DNA of 64,000 nucleotides, taken from the NCBI GenBank assembly GCA_051252515.1, contig JBPOFS010000008.1:62001-126000 (forward strand), given 5' to 3'. Below, one piece after another: positions 42,975 through 52,230 of this stretch. The translations under genes were made by a program, and so were the position numbers. Numbering within the stretch: position 1 is the first letter of the stretch; each line of letters opens with the position of its first letter. This DNA is from UBA5078 sp051252515 (GTDB lineage Bacteria > Pseudomonadota > Gammaproteobacteria > Pseudomonadales > Pseudohongiellaceae). The notes below the pieces were generated by a model. It saw only the letters and a list, made by a program, of their open reading frames with translations, ran no database searches and was not told the origin of the DNA.

Positions 42975-44672
42975 TTACATATCTAAAGATTTATATTTTT
43001 CACGCAGGCGATTTCGAATAGTCACTGCGAGCATATTCAGCAGTGCAATGACAATCACAAGCAACAAGGCCGTTGCAAACACTAGCGGTCTTGCTGCCTC
43101 TACATTAGGACTTTGGAAGCCCACATCATAGATGTGAAAGCCTAAATGCATGAATTTTTGATCAAGGTGAAAATAAGGATAGTTGCCATTAATGGGCAGT
43201 GCCGGAGCGAGCTTAACGACACCGACTAGCATCAAGGGCGCCACTTCGCCCGCAGCGCGTGCAACGGCAAGAATGAGCCCCGTCATCATTGCCGGGCTCG
43301 CCATCGGTAATACCACGCGACACAAGGTCTCAAATTTCGTTGCGCCAAGCGCAAGACTGCCCTCACGTAAGCTACGAGGAATCCGAGCCAAGCCTTCTTC
43401 GGTCGAGACGATCACGACAGGAACAGTGAGTAACGCCAAAGTCAGTGACGCCCAAAGCATTCCAGGTGTACCGAACGTAGGCGCTGGAAGTGCCTCTGGA
43501 TAGAAGACTTGATCCACCTCGGAGCCTAGGAAATAAATAAAGAAGCCTAGCCCAAAGACGCCATACACAATTGAAGGAACCCCTGCCAAATTATTCACCG
43601 CGATGCGAATCGTTCTAGTGATAATTCCTTGCTTTGCATACTCCCGCAAATACACGGCCGCGATAACGCCAAAAGGACTTACGAATATCGACATCAATAA
43701 CACCATGGTCACTGTGCCAAAAATTGCCGGGAATATACCCCCTTCTGTATTGGCCTCACGCGGCTCATCCGAAAGGAACTCCCAAAGCTTCTGACCATAG
43801 ACAACAATTTTATTGCCTATATGCATCGCATTGGGTTGGTAGGCCCGTACTATCTGCGCCACATTAATCTCAGTGCTATCACCGTTCATCGCCGTCATGA
43901 CGACCGTATCGCGTTCAGCGTCATCATAAAGTTGATTAAGACGCGTTTGCAGGGTTTCGTAGAGGGTGTCCCACTCTGAACGCTCAGCATCTAATTGCGC
44001 CAAGCGCTCAGGAGTATCAGTCCCTCGTAACTCAAGGCCCCGCTGCTCTAGCCGTAGCCTTTCTAAGGCGTAATTAACACTGCCGATTTCGTCGTCTTCG
44101 AGCTCTTCAATTTGATCGTAAAGAGCAAGAGCTCGTTCAATGCGCTCCTCTAATACTAGCCAGGCGCGATCGTCACTGGCATCCGCAGGGTCACTGCTTA
44201 CAACAGGCACGCCAAATTCTTTTACTTCTTGGACATAACCGTAGAAGTTTCCCCACTCTCGACGCTCGAAGGTCGTGAGATTACTTGGGTAGGAAACATC
44301 GCTAAGATAATCTGTAAGCAACCATGTAAAATCACTGCCATTAAGATCTCTATTGCCAATTTTAATGAGTTCACGCTCGTAGACCGGCACATCTGCAGAT
44401 ACCGGAATACCCGAAGAAATAATACGCTCGGCAGTCACATGTTCGTCATCTACCCGCTCACCAATCACTTCACGCGTAAGGGCTTCGCCTTCTAGCACTG
44501 GTTGCGCGTAGTTGGCGAACATAATGTCCTTGGGCCAAAAATGACTCAAGCCATTCAATGCCAGCAGCATGAGCAAACCCACCGTCATTATGACGCTAAT
44601 CGCCACGGCTCCGGCATTAACCCATATCCAGGGCGTTCCACTCGCAAAGAATTTTTTCATAGTCTGCATCAT
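42975..44672 (-). CDS. pstA: Phosphate ABC transporter permease PstA (long form)
   Basis: Permease of the Pst importer, 565 residues, twice the E. coli length. An N-terminal helix (WIWVNAGAVAISVIMTVGLLMLL) is followed by a large soluble insert (about 50-300) with a coiled-coil-like stretch around DQIEELEDDEIGSVNYALERLR, expected in the periplasm. The classical permease core follows from about 305 (GTVTMVLLMSIFVSPFGVIAAVYL). The EAA loop is REGSLALGATKFETLCRVVLPMASPAM. Long PstA proteins are known in Pseudomonas and Shewanella relatives. It overlaps pstC by 4 nt (ATGA), implying coupled translation. Confidence 0.93.
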   Translation of the reverse strand: MMQTMKKFFASGTPWIWVNAGAVAISVIMTVGLLMLLALNGLSHFWPKDIMFANYAQPVLEGEALTREVIGERVDDEHVTAERIISSGIPVSADVPVYERELIKIGNRDLNGSDFTWLLTDYLSDVSYPSNLTTFERREWGNFYGYVQEVKEFGVPVVSSDPADASDDRAWLVLEERIERALALYDQIEELEDDEIGSVNYALERLRLEQRGLELRGTDTPERLAQLDAERSEWDTLYETLQTRLNQLYDDAERDTVVMTAMNGDSTEINVAQIVRAYQPNAMHIGNKIVVYGQKLWEFLSDEPREANTEGGIFPAIFGTVTMVLLMSIFVSPFGVIAAVYLREYAKQGIITRTIRIAVNNLAGVPSIVYGVFGLGFFIYFLGSEVDQVFYPEALPAPTFGTPGMLWASLTLALLTVPVVIVSTEEGLARIPRSLREGSLALGATKFETLCRVVLPMASPAMMTGLILAVARAAGEVAPLMLVGVVKLAPALPINGNYPYFHLDQKFMHLGFHIYDVGFQSPNVEAARPLVFATALLLVIVIALLNMLAVTIRNRLREKYKSLDM

Positions 44673-46990
44673 ATTGTGCTGTACTTGCGCCGTAGACGCT
44701 GTCTGATTATTTCAGCCAATGTGTTTACTACAAATGTAAATAGGAACAACACTAGCGCGGCTAAGAATAGGATTCGGTAATGGGTGCTATCGACTTCGGA
44801 CTCTGGTACTTCAACGGCAATATTCGCGGCCAATGTACGCATTCCTTCAAAGATATTGATGTCCATAATCGGCGTGTTTCCTGTCGCCATAAGTACAATC
44901 ATCGTTTCGCCTACTGCACGCCCCATGCCGATCATCAAGGCAGAGAAAATCCCTGGGCTTGCGGTAGGAAGCACTACACGGCTCAATGTCTGCCATGGCG
45001 TAGCACCAAGAGCTAAGGAGCCGTAGGTCAACTGTTTAGGGACGGTGAATACGGCATCCTCGGCAATAGAGAAGATCGTAGGAATAACCGCAAATCCCAT
45101 CGCAAACCCCACCACCATCGCATTACGTTGATCGTAGGCAATCCCTAAGTCATTCGTAATCCAACTGCGCATATCCCCGTCAAAGAAGATAGTTTCAATA
45201 GGTCCTGCAATGACAAACGACAAATACCCCATAATGATGATGATAGGAATCAGGAACGCCGCTTCCCAACCATCGGAGAAACGATATCGAATCGATTGAG
45301 GGAGTCTTGTCCATACGAATGCTGCCGTTAGGATGCTCAATGGCGTCACGACTAACAAACTAAAAATCCCTAGTAAGTTATCCTCTAGAAATGGTGCAAG
45401 CCAAAGGCCTGCCAAGAACCCCAACACTACTGTAGGCAGAGCTTCCATCAATTCAATAAGAGGCTTGACGCTGCGTCGCATCTTCGGCGCCATGAAATAG
45501 CCGGTAAATATTGCGCCGCAAACTGCTAGCGGTGCAGCAAGCAACATCGCGTAAAACGCTGCTTTTAGAGTGCCGAATGCCAATGGAGCCAAACTGTATT
45601 TAGGCTCGAAGTCATTATTGGCTGCAGAGGACTGCCAAATGTACTCAGGCTCTTGGTAGTTTTCATACCAAACCTCTTTCCATAGCGCCTCCCATGAAAC
45701 CTCTGGGTGACGATTCTCAACACCAAAGAAAGCAAACTGACCATTGCCTTTTTCAATGAGCAGGCCATCACCGCGCGCAGACATCGCAATGGTTTTGGGA
45801 GCCGTTTCTAGCAATTTTGTATAGGCGACTTGTCGATGGGCCGTCGTGTTGTAAATGCCGATATACCCTTGATCATTAGCGGTAATAAAGTTTTTACGGC
45901 GTTGCTCAGGGCTCAAGGCGACCACTGCGCTGCCCGCATCGAAATCGCGCACTTTTTCTATTGCCACATGACCATCGCGGCGCACAAGGAACCATTGTGA
46001 CACCTCACCTTCAGAGTCCCCGACAAGTAACGAGATGCCTCCTAATAGAAAGTCGACATCAGTAACCCGTCGATTGGATTCAACCAACATGACTTCATCT
46101 TCGATCACGGCTTCGCCGCCGTTAAACGCAGGTCGGACATCGACCATGCTCAGTCGACCCGAGGTACTGACAGCAAACAACCAGCGGCGATCCACATCGA
46201 GGTAAAGCTGATCTACGGCTGTGAGGAGGCCCGTTAGAGTGGCAGTCTCTGTGCTCCAGTCCGATTCCGATGATGCCGTAAACGCCGACAGTAAATTCGT
46301 TTCTCGACGTGCTCGCAACAACTGCACCTGTCCAGACTCACTAGTGCCCGCTAGCATGAGTTCGCTTTCGCTAGAGCGAACACTTAGCTTTGAGACAGAC
46401 TCATTTGTATAAAGCTCGAAACTTTCCTGTCCAAAGGGATAACGAATGACAGGAGTAAGCTGCCTAGCATTATTCTCACCATAGCTAACGTTGTAAGCAT
46501 ATTCAGCGATCAATACATGACCGTCTGACAGGCCTACAGCGAATATGCCACTGATATCGGTGTCTAGCGCGAAACTGGTAATACGCTGCCCTGGCGCTAA
46601 CGCTAGTGGGATTCTATTAATGATTGTGCCGTTGGCTGTATCGAAATACACAGCCTCTCCGTCACTACCAAGCCGCATAGCCACCTCAAGCCGCTCTTCT
46701 AGCGCCAAATGTAGGACACCCTCGCTATGAGGACTGCTTATTTGGAACTCGCTGATTTCTTGGATCGCCGCACTGCGAAATAGCGGCATGACCTCATACA
46801 CTAAGTATAAAAAGATCAAAAGTACGGCGGCAATTACGCTTAAGCCGCCAACGGCGATACTAAAGCCAGCCGCTTTATCTTTGAAATGGCGGAATTTTCG
46901 TCGAGATAGCGTTGCGGCAGAGGCGGCTAATGCCGCCCCTGCCGCCGTATCTGCTACAGGAGGTTGGGACAAATTTTGCTGTTCACTCAT
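44669..46990 (-). CDS. pstC: Phosphate ABC transporter permease PstC (long form)
   Basis: The other Pst permease, 773 residues. An N-terminal cytoplasmic part and helix (about 45-70) precede a roughly 380-residue soluble domain with beta-propeller-like repeats (VSWEALWKEVWYENYQEPEYIWQSS at its end), probably periplasmic. The permease core starts near 475 (GTLKAAFYAMLLAAPLAVCGAIFTGYF) and has the EAA loop LTYGSLALGATPWQTLSRVVLPTASPGI. E. coli PstC lacks the insert. The start ATG 46990 has no Shine-Dalgarno; a Pho-like promoter lies immediately upstream, so translation may be nearly leaderless. Confidence 0.93.
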   Translation of the reverse strand: MSEQQNLSQPPVADTAAGAALAASAATLSRRKFRHFKDKAAGFSIAVGGLSVIAAVLLIFLYLVYEVMPLFRSAAIQEISEFQISSPHSEGVLHLALEERLEVAMRLGSDGEAVYFDTANGTIINRIPLALAPGQRITSFALDTDISGIFAVGLSDGHVLIAEYAYNVSYGENNARQLTPVIRYPFGQESFELYTNESVSKLSVRSSESELMLAGTSESGQVQLLRARRETNLLSAFTASSESDWSTETATLTGLLTAVDQLYLDVDRRWLFAVSTSGRLSMVDVRPAFNGGEAVIEDEVMLVESNRRVTDVDFLLGGISLLVGDSEGEVSQWFLVRRDGHVAIEKVRDFDAGSAVVALSPEQRRKNFITANDQGYIGIYNTTAHRQVAYTKLLETAPKTIAMSARGDGLLIEKGNGQFAFFGVENRHPEVSWEALWKEVWYENYQEPEYIWQSSAANNDFEPKYSLAPLAFGTLKAAFYAMLLAAPLAVCGAIFTGYFMAPKMRRSVKPLIELMEALPTVVLGFLAGLWLAPFLEDNLLGIFSLLVVTPLSILTAAFVWTRLPQSIRYRFSDGWEAAFLIPIIIIMGYLSFVIAGPIETIFFDGDMRSWITNDLGIAYDQRNAMVVGFAMGFAVIPTIFSIAEDAVFTVPKQLTYGSLALGATPWQTLSRVVLPTASPGIFSALMIGMGRAVGETMIVLMATGNTPIMDINIFEGMRTLAANIAVEVPESEVDSTHYRILFLAALVLFLFTFVVNTLAEIIRQRLRRKYSTI

Positions 46991-46998
46991 GGGATTGA

Positions 46999-47032
46999 AG
47001 TCTAGTCCGAAAATATTACAGTTTCATGACAG
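46999..47032 (-). promoter_or_regulatory. Predicted second Pho promoter between pstS and pstC
   Basis: On the minus strand CTGTCAT (47026-47032), GAAA, CTGTAAT (47015-47021) is the best Pho box in the window (13/14). Exactly 10 nt on is a -10-like TAGACT (46999-47004). Transcription would start about where the pstC ATG lies. Confidence 0.6.
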
Positions 47033-47083
47033 TTAGATTGCAAAACTGTCCCGGTCACCGTACAAGTAAGGATTTCAGCCTAC

Positions 47084-48058
47084 TTATAAACCTAGGCTTT
47101 CCATCGTGACTTCAACAACTTGTGCAGGCAATGGAATATAACCATCTTTCATGACAACTTCTTGACCCGCTTTCGAAAGTACTAATTTGATGAACTCACG
47201 CTCTAGCGGCGCAAGAGGCTTGTTTGGCTCTTTATTAACATACACAAACAAAAATCGGGCTAGAGGGTAATTACCAGAAATGGCATTCTCTGCAGTCGCT
47301 TCATAGAACTGCCCACTCTCTTCCTGAGCAAGCGGCAACGCTCGAACACTTGATGTTGTATAGCCTAAGCCTGAATAGCCGATTCCGTTAACTGAGGTGC
47401 TTACAGACTGTACCACAGAGGCAGATCCTGGCTGCTCATTGACTGAGTTCTTGAAATCACCCGTACATAGGGCCGTTTCCTTGAAATAACCATACGTGCC
47501 TGAAACAGAGTTGCGACCAAAGATCTGCACATCGCGACGTGCCCATGGGCCTGTCAGCCCTGCTTGGCCCCAATTATTGATCACATCGCTATGACCACAT
47601 TTCAACGTTGAAGAGAACACCGCGTCTACCTGTGGCAGCGACATTCCTTCAAGGGGGTTATCTTTGTGTACAAACACAGCGAGCGCATCAATCGCCACAG
47701 GTATCGCTGTGGGCTTATAGCCATACTTGTTCTCGAAAGCCTCGATTTCATTGTCTTTCATCTCGCGACTCATTGGTCCCATATTGGCAGTACCTTCAGT
47801 CAACGCGGGTGGCGCAGTCGACGACCCTGCCGCCTGGATCTGAATATTCACATTAGGGTAGAAACGCTTAAACTCTTCAGCCCACAGTGTCATTAGGTTG
47901 GCGAGAGTATCTGAACCAACGCTTGAAAAATTCCCTGAAACGCCACTTGTACGAGTGTAGTCAGGAAGCGACTCATCCACTCCAGCCGCCAAAGTCATGC
48001 TGCTACAAAGTGCGCCTAACACGAGTGCGATCGGCTTAATTGAAAAAGTGAGCTTCAT
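47084..48058 (-). CDS. pstS: Phosphate-binding protein PstS
   Basis: Periplasmic phosphate-binding protein, 324 residues, with signal peptide ending near TLAA (about 25). Phosphate-loop segments are FSSVGSDTLANLM near 45, AAGSSTAPPALTEGTANMGPMSR near 80, and NSVSGTYGYFKE near 180. It is the first gene of pstS-pstC-pstA-pstB-phoU, preceded by a strong Pho promoter. The 93-nt gap to pstC holds a second Pho box. The sequence resembles the PstS class of Pseudomonas and Vibrio rather than E. coli PstS. Confidence 0.95.
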   Translation of the reverse strand: MKLTFSIKPIALVLGALCSSMTLAAGVDESLPDYTRTSGVSGNFSSVGSDTLANLMTLWAEEFKRFYPNVNIQIQAAGSSTAPPALTEGTANMGPMSREMKDNEIEAFENKYGYKPTAIPVAIDALAVFVHKDNPLEGMSLPQVDAVFSSTLKCGHSDVINNWGQAGLTGPWARRDVQIFGRNSVSGTYGYFKETALCTGDFKNSVNEQPGSASVVQSVSTSVNGIGYSGLGYTTSSVRALPLAQEESGQFYEATAENAISGNYPLARFLFVYVNKEPNKPLAPLEREFIKLVLSKAGQEVVMKDGYIPLPAQVVEVTMESLGL

Positions 48059-48109
48059 CTAAATTCTCCATAATTCGGTTTATTGAGTGTACGTTTTAGC
48101 ATTGGGCGT

Positions 48110-48143
48110 ACTATAAGACTGTTATGTGACAATAAGATGACAA
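48110..48143 (-). promoter_or_regulatory. Predicted PhoB-dependent promoter of pstS
   Basis: On the minus strand TTGTCAT (48137-48143), CTTA, TTGTCAC (48126-48132) then 10 nt and -10 TATAGT (48110-48115). The best-formed full Pho promoter here. Confidence 0.75.
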
Positions 48144-48295
48144 ACCGGCACTCATGCCTTCATGAGAATCTTCATTCTCTGTCTTGACCCCATTCAGAGG
48201 GTTCGCGCTATAGTAGTCATCAATCTGTCACTTTCATCCGCCCTTTTGTCATGTAGAATACGGGCTTTACAAGTGACCGAGTCGTTGCACTCAAT

Positions 48296-50530
48296 ATGAG
48301 CATACCCCCTGTGAGCAAACCCACTGATCTTGAAAAAAACTCCTCAGCAGTCGATAGCATTAACCGTGACACTCCTATAAAGGAAGCATCGTTATCGGTA
48401 GCTAAAACTGATGAAGATCAAGATCTCAGCGCGCCCACTCAAGAAACACCTGAAATTGACCTGAATAGTAGCGAACTTTACCTCAATAGAGAGCTCAGCT
48501 ATTTTCAGTTCAATCTGCGCGTGCTCGAACAAGCGCGCAACCCCCGCCACCCATTGTTAGAACGACTCATGTTTTTGCTTATCTTTAGCTCCAACTTAGA
48601 TGAGTTTTACGAAATTCGAGTCTCAGGCCTGAAGAAGCAGATGGAGTTTGGTCGCCAGCGACCGGGTGCCGATGGGAAATATCCCGATGAAATACTGCGC
48701 GAGATTAATCAACAAGTGCGAGTCGCTGTGCAACAGCAATATCGTATTCTTAATGAAGAACTTTTCCCTTCATTGGCAGAGCAAGATATTCGTTTCTTAC
48801 ATCGCCATGAGTGGAATGAAAGTGTTACTGCCTGGGCACGGGATTATTTCCAAGACGAAGTACTTCCAGTCATCAGTCCACTAGGGCTCGACCCGGCGCA
48901 CCCGTTCCCACGTCTGGTCAATAAAAGTCTCAATTTCATCCTATCCCTTGAGGGGAAGGATGCATTCGGTCGAGACAGCGGCCTTGCAATTGTGCCTGCG
49001 CCAAGATCACTTCCTCGCCTGATTAAAGTGCCTAGCAGCATCATGCCTGAAGGCGATAATTTTATATTCCTATCGTCTATCATCCACGCACATGTGGGAG
49101 AGTTTTTCCCCGGAATGCGAGTCACGGAATGCCATCAATTCCGTGTCACACGCAACTCAGATTTAGAGATGTCCAACGTTGAAGGGCAAGACGTCGCTAG
49201 TGCATTGCAAGGTGAGCTTCACATGCGCCGCTTTGGTACAGCCGCTAAACTCGAAGTCGGGGCGGCCTGCCCACGAGAGTTAACAGACTTCCTACTTCAA
49301 CGCTTCAACCTTACGGAAGACGATCTATTCCGCTTAGACGGACCTGTGAATCTACAGCGCTTGATGACCTTGACGAGCATGCTCAACCGCCCCGATTTAT
49401 GCTTCCCTACTTTTACGCCAGGCACCCCTGCTGCGCTTGAAGAGGGCAATGACATATTCGCGGCTGTCACAAAAGAGGATCAACTCTTACATCATCCTTT
49501 CCAGTCATTCTTACCGATTATCGACTGGGTTCGACAAGCTGCAAAAGACCCTTGTGTCCTTTCTATAAAGCAGACACTTTATCGAACAAACGAATCATCC
49601 GAGTTAGTAGAAGCTCTATCGGAGGCGGCGCGCAACGGAAAGGAAGTGACCGTTGTCATCGAGTTACGAGCCCGCTTTGATGAGAAAGAAAACATTCAAT
49701 TCGCCAGTAAACTTCAGGAAGCCGGCGCCGTAGTCGTGTACGGCGTAATGGGATATAAAACCCACGCTAAAATGCTGTTGATCGTAAGGCGCGAAGGCGG
49801 GAAGCTAAAACGTTATGCACATTTAGGCACCGGCAATTATCATCGCAAAACATCATTGGTCTATACGGACTATGGGTTGCTGACTTGCGATGAAGTGCTT
49901 TGTTCAGACGCTCACAAAGTATTTCAACAGATTACCGGAATGGGAAAACGCATTATCCCAGACATGATGATCCATGCGCCTTTTCGCTTGAAGAAGTCTT
50001 TGATCCGCATGATTCAAGCAGAAAGTTGCGCTGCACTTGAAGGGCGCCCAGCTAGAATCATAGCGAAAATGAATTCCCTAACCGACCCAGACATTATAAA
50101 AGAATTATATAAAGCGGCTCGTAACGGCGTGAAAATTGATTTAATTATTCGCGGAATATGTTGTCTGAAACCGGGAATAAAAGGTGTCTCTGAGAACATA
50201 AGAGTGGTCTCAATCATCGGACGCTTTCTCGAGCATACTCGTGTGTATTATTTCGAAAATAATACTCCGCAACTTTATTGTGCGAGTGCCGACTGGATGG
50301 AACGCAACTTAATGCATCGTATTGAGGTCGCCTTCCCTATTCAGAAAAAGCGCTTAATGAATCGAATTATTGAAGACTTGCAATGGTATCTAGATGATCG
50401 CTGCCAAAGCTGGGAGCTACAATCTGACGGTAGTTATCTGCACAGTAATCAAGAAGATTCTTGTGAACAAGAACAAGTGCAAACTCGATTATTAAATCAA
50501 CTTGCGACCGTTCGTTACAACTCTGTTTGA
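48296..50530 (+). CDS. ppk: Polyphosphate kinase PPK1
   Basis: Polymerises the gamma-phosphate of ATP into polyphosphate, 744 residues. The PPK1 start ELYLNRELSYFQFNLRVLEQA is at about 61, so an extra 55-60-residue acidic, low-complexity extension precedes it. Conserved sections include LEVGAACPRELTDFLL, IKQTLYRTNE, ELRARFDEKENIQFASKLQEAGAVVVYGVMGYKTHAKMLLIVRREG with the catalytic His region near 500, and the second His near VSIIGRFLEHTRVYYF. It is divergent from pstS over 237 nt. A weak Pho-like box lies at 48214-48231 (TAGTCAT, CTGTCAC) without a -10 at the usual 10 nt. It ends 16 nt overlapping the convergent ppx stop. Confidence 0.95.
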   Translation: MSIPPVSKPTDLEKNSSAVDSINRDTPIKEASLSVAKTDEDQDLSAPTQETPEIDLNSSELYLNRELSYFQFNLRVLEQARNPRHPLLERLMFLLIFSSNLDEFYEIRVSGLKKQMEFGRQRPGADGKYPDEILREINQQVRVAVQQQYRILNEELFPSLAEQDIRFLHRHEWNESVTAWARDYFQDEVLPVISPLGLDPAHPFPRLVNKSLNFILSLEGKDAFGRDSGLAIVPAPRSLPRLIKVPSSIMPEGDNFIFLSSIIHAHVGEFFPGMRVTECHQFRVTRNSDLEMSNVEGQDVASALQGELHMRRFGTAAKLEVGAACPRELTDFLLQRFNLTEDDLFRLDGPVNLQRLMTLTSMLNRPDLCFPTFTPGTPAALEEGNDIFAAVTKEDQLLHHPFQSFLPIIDWVRQAAKDPCVLSIKQTLYRTNESSELVEALSEAARNGKEVTVVIELRARFDEKENIQFASKLQEAGAVVVYGVMGYKTHAKMLLIVRREGGKLKRYAHLGTGNYHRKTSLVYTDYGLLTCDEVLCSDAHKVFQQITGMGKRIIPDMMIHAPFRLKKSLIRMIQAESCAALEGRPARIIAKMNSLTDPDIIKELYKAARNGVKIDLIIRGICCLKPGIKGVSENIRVVSIIGRFLEHTRVYYFENNTPQLYCASADWMERNLMHRIEVAFPIQKKRLMNRIIEDLQWYLDDRCQSWELQSDGSYLHSNQEDSCEQEQVQTRLLNQLATVRYNSV

Positions 50531-51483
50531 GTCACTTCAGGCAAGGTGTCATTGCCAAGAATCGAAGTGTCCGTTCCACTATGCATCATGAAATCTAACA
50601 TTCCCTCCCGAAGCGCTGTCGGACTGAAAGAAATAGATTGCAACGAAAAGGCACGCATTAACCCAACCAATATGGCCCACCCTGGCATGAGCAGCTCTTT
50701 GCGTTTATCTTTCAAACCCGGCAATAATTGTTCTGAGTCTGCAGCGCAAAGCAATACATCTTGTCTCATTGCCTCCAAAGCAAGCAGTCCAATTTTTCCC
50801 GTTTTATATCCCCGAAACTGACAAATGTGCGCTAACATTTTTGCTGTTCCAGAGGAGGCAAATGCTTCCTGCCACGGATACTGTCGAAAACAATCCTGCT
50901 CCGCTGCAAACGTCGCTGCCGCGGCATCAGTCGCCTCGTCCAAGGCTAGCTCTAATTGCGCGACAGTCATGGCACTCTGATTTTTAAAATAGGTATCACG
51001 CCAACTCACACAGCCGATTGCGAGACTTTTAGTGACGAACCGACGCTCTTGGACGCCAATGATAATTTCCGTGCTTCCTCCGCCGATATCCACCACTAAG
51101 CGAGTGTCGTTTTTACGAGGCAAGCTGCTAAGCACACCCATGTAGACTAAGATCGCTTCTTGCACGCCTGAGATCACTGAGATATCTAAACCAATGTCGC
51201 GAGCCGCCTCAATAAAATCAGGGGCATTGTTGGCTAGTCGCAAAGCATTGGTCCCTAATGCCCAGTACTGCTCGATCGGGTAACGCGACATCACATCTTT
51301 AAAATCTTTTAGACAATCGATTCCTCTTGCGAATGCTTCAGGCGAGATCTCGCCACTGACCGTGACACCCTCTCCTAGCTGAACACTATTACTAAACCGC
51401 TCAACGATTTGACTACGTTCGTCCTGCCAGTGCGCGATGAGAAGGTGGAAACTGTTCGAGCCAAGATCAATACATGCATACAT
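50515..51483 (-). CDS. ppx: Exopolyphosphatase (Ppx/GppA family)
   Basis: Releases phosphate from polyphosphate or hydrolyses pppGpp; the two activities cannot be told apart here. The ASKHA-fold motifs are YACIDLGSNSFHLLIAH at the N-terminus, ARDIGLDISVISGVQEAILVYMGVLSS near 110, and VVDIGGGSTEIIIG near 140. At about 322 residues it lacks the C-terminal HD-like domain of full-length E. coli Ppx, so it is the short GppA-like/Ppx1 form. I start it at ATG 51483; an upstream TTG at 51528 would fall on the predicted promoter -10. It overlaps ppk by 16 nt at the 3' ends. Confidence 0.88.
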   Translation of the reverse strand: MYACIDLGSNSFHLLIAHWQDERSQIVERFSNSVQLGEGVTVSGEISPEAFARGIDCLKDFKDVMSRYPIEQYWALGTNALRLANNAPDFIEAARDIGLDISVISGVQEAILVYMGVLSSLPRKNDTRLVVDIGGGSTEIIIGVQERRFVTKSLAIGCVSWRDTYFKNQSAMTVAQLELALDEATDAAAATFAAEQDCFRQYPWQEAFASSGTAKMLAHICQFRGYKTGKIGLLALEAMRQDVLLCAADSEQLLPGLKDKRKELLMPGWAILVGLMRAFSLQSISFSPTALREGMLDFMMHSGTDTSILGNDTLPEVTQTEL

Positions 51484-51527
51484 AGGGGAATATTTCTGCG
51501 GGACATTAAGTGAAAAGCAAGAACGCA

Positions 51528-51561
51528 ATACTACTGCGCAAACATGACAATTATACGACTA
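51528..51561 (-). promoter_or_regulatory. Weak Pho-like promoter of ppx
   Basis: On the minus strand TAGTCGT (51555-51561), ATAA, TTGTCAT (51544-51550) then 10 nt and TAGTAT (51528-51533). The first half-site matches at only 4/7 positions. The 5'UTR would be about 38 nt. Confidence 0.4.
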
Positions 51562-51622
51562 AATTGTCACGTGAGCGGGGAGCGAGAGTGTGAAGAACAA
51601 ACCGCTCTCCACACCATGCACT

Positions 51623-52087
51623 TTAAACCATTGATTGCTGATAGTTTTCCAAACCAATACGGTTTACTAGATCAAGTTGAGTTTCCAACCAATCGACATG
51701 CTCTTCTTCACTGCGCAGGATCTCAGCCATGAGGTCACGACTCACATAATCCTGAACAGACTCAGCGTACGCAATCCCTTCTTTCAAAGTAGGAAGCGCG
51801 ATCATTTCCAATTTTAAGTCACACTCAAGCATCTCACGAGTATTCTCGCCAATGAGCAACTTACCGAGATTTTGCAGGTTAGGGAGGCCTTCTAGGAAAA
51901 GTATGCGTTCAATCAATAAGTCGGCATGCTTCATTTCATCGATGGATTCTTCGTACTCTTTGCTTGCAAGCTTAGCAAGACCCCAGTCTTTATACATACG
52001 TGAATGTAGGAAGTACTGGTTAATTGCGACCATTTCGTTCGCAAGTGCTTTATTGAGGTGTTTTACTACTGTGGCATCAGCTTTCAT
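51623..52087 (-). CDS. bfr: Bacterioferritin
   Basis: 24-mer iron-storage protein with haem b, 154 residues from ATG 52087 (an in-frame TTG at 52093 would add two residues). AAGGG lies about eight nt upstream. Ferroxidase ligands appear as Glu in ALANEMVAINQY (about 18), the EMKHAD segment (Glu, haem-binding Met52, His54), and EEEHVDWLE (about 127-130). YVSRDLMAEIL and LEGLPNLQNLGKLLIGENTREML match E. coli Bfr closely. A terminator stands between it and upstream bfd, so iron control may differ for the two. Confidence 0.95.
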   Translation of the reverse strand: MKADATVVKHLNKALANEMVAINQYFLHSRMYKDWGLAKLASKEYEESIDEMKHADLLIERILFLEGLPNLQNLGKLLIGENTREMLECDLKLEMIALPTLKEGIAYAESVQDYVSRDLMAEILRSEEEHVDWLETQLDLVNRIGLENYQQSMV

Positions 52088-52101
52088 GGTCAATCCCTTA
52101 C

Positions 52102-52129
52102 AAAAAAATCAAGCCCATAGAGTGGGCTT
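52102..52129 (-). terminator. Intrinsic terminator between bfd and bfr
   Basis: AAGCCCA (52111-52117) and TGGGCTT (52123-52129) form a 7-bp stem around TAGAG; the minus strand then has seven T (A run 52102-52108). It ends bfd transcripts about 15 nt before the bfr start. Confidence 0.82.
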
Positions 52130-52230
52130 TCGAGGCTGGGAAGTCAAGCTCGCATAATTGTAAGATGTTGATATTAATGATAAACAAACTCATTCCGCAT
52201 ACGCGAAGAGTCTATAAATTTTGAGGAAGC

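Noticed and set aside
48214..48231. Pho box for ppk (TAGTCAT-CAAT-CTGTCAC)
   Set aside because: The half-sites are fair, but there is no -10 at the 10-nt distance seen elsewhere. Kept only as a note in the ppk entry.
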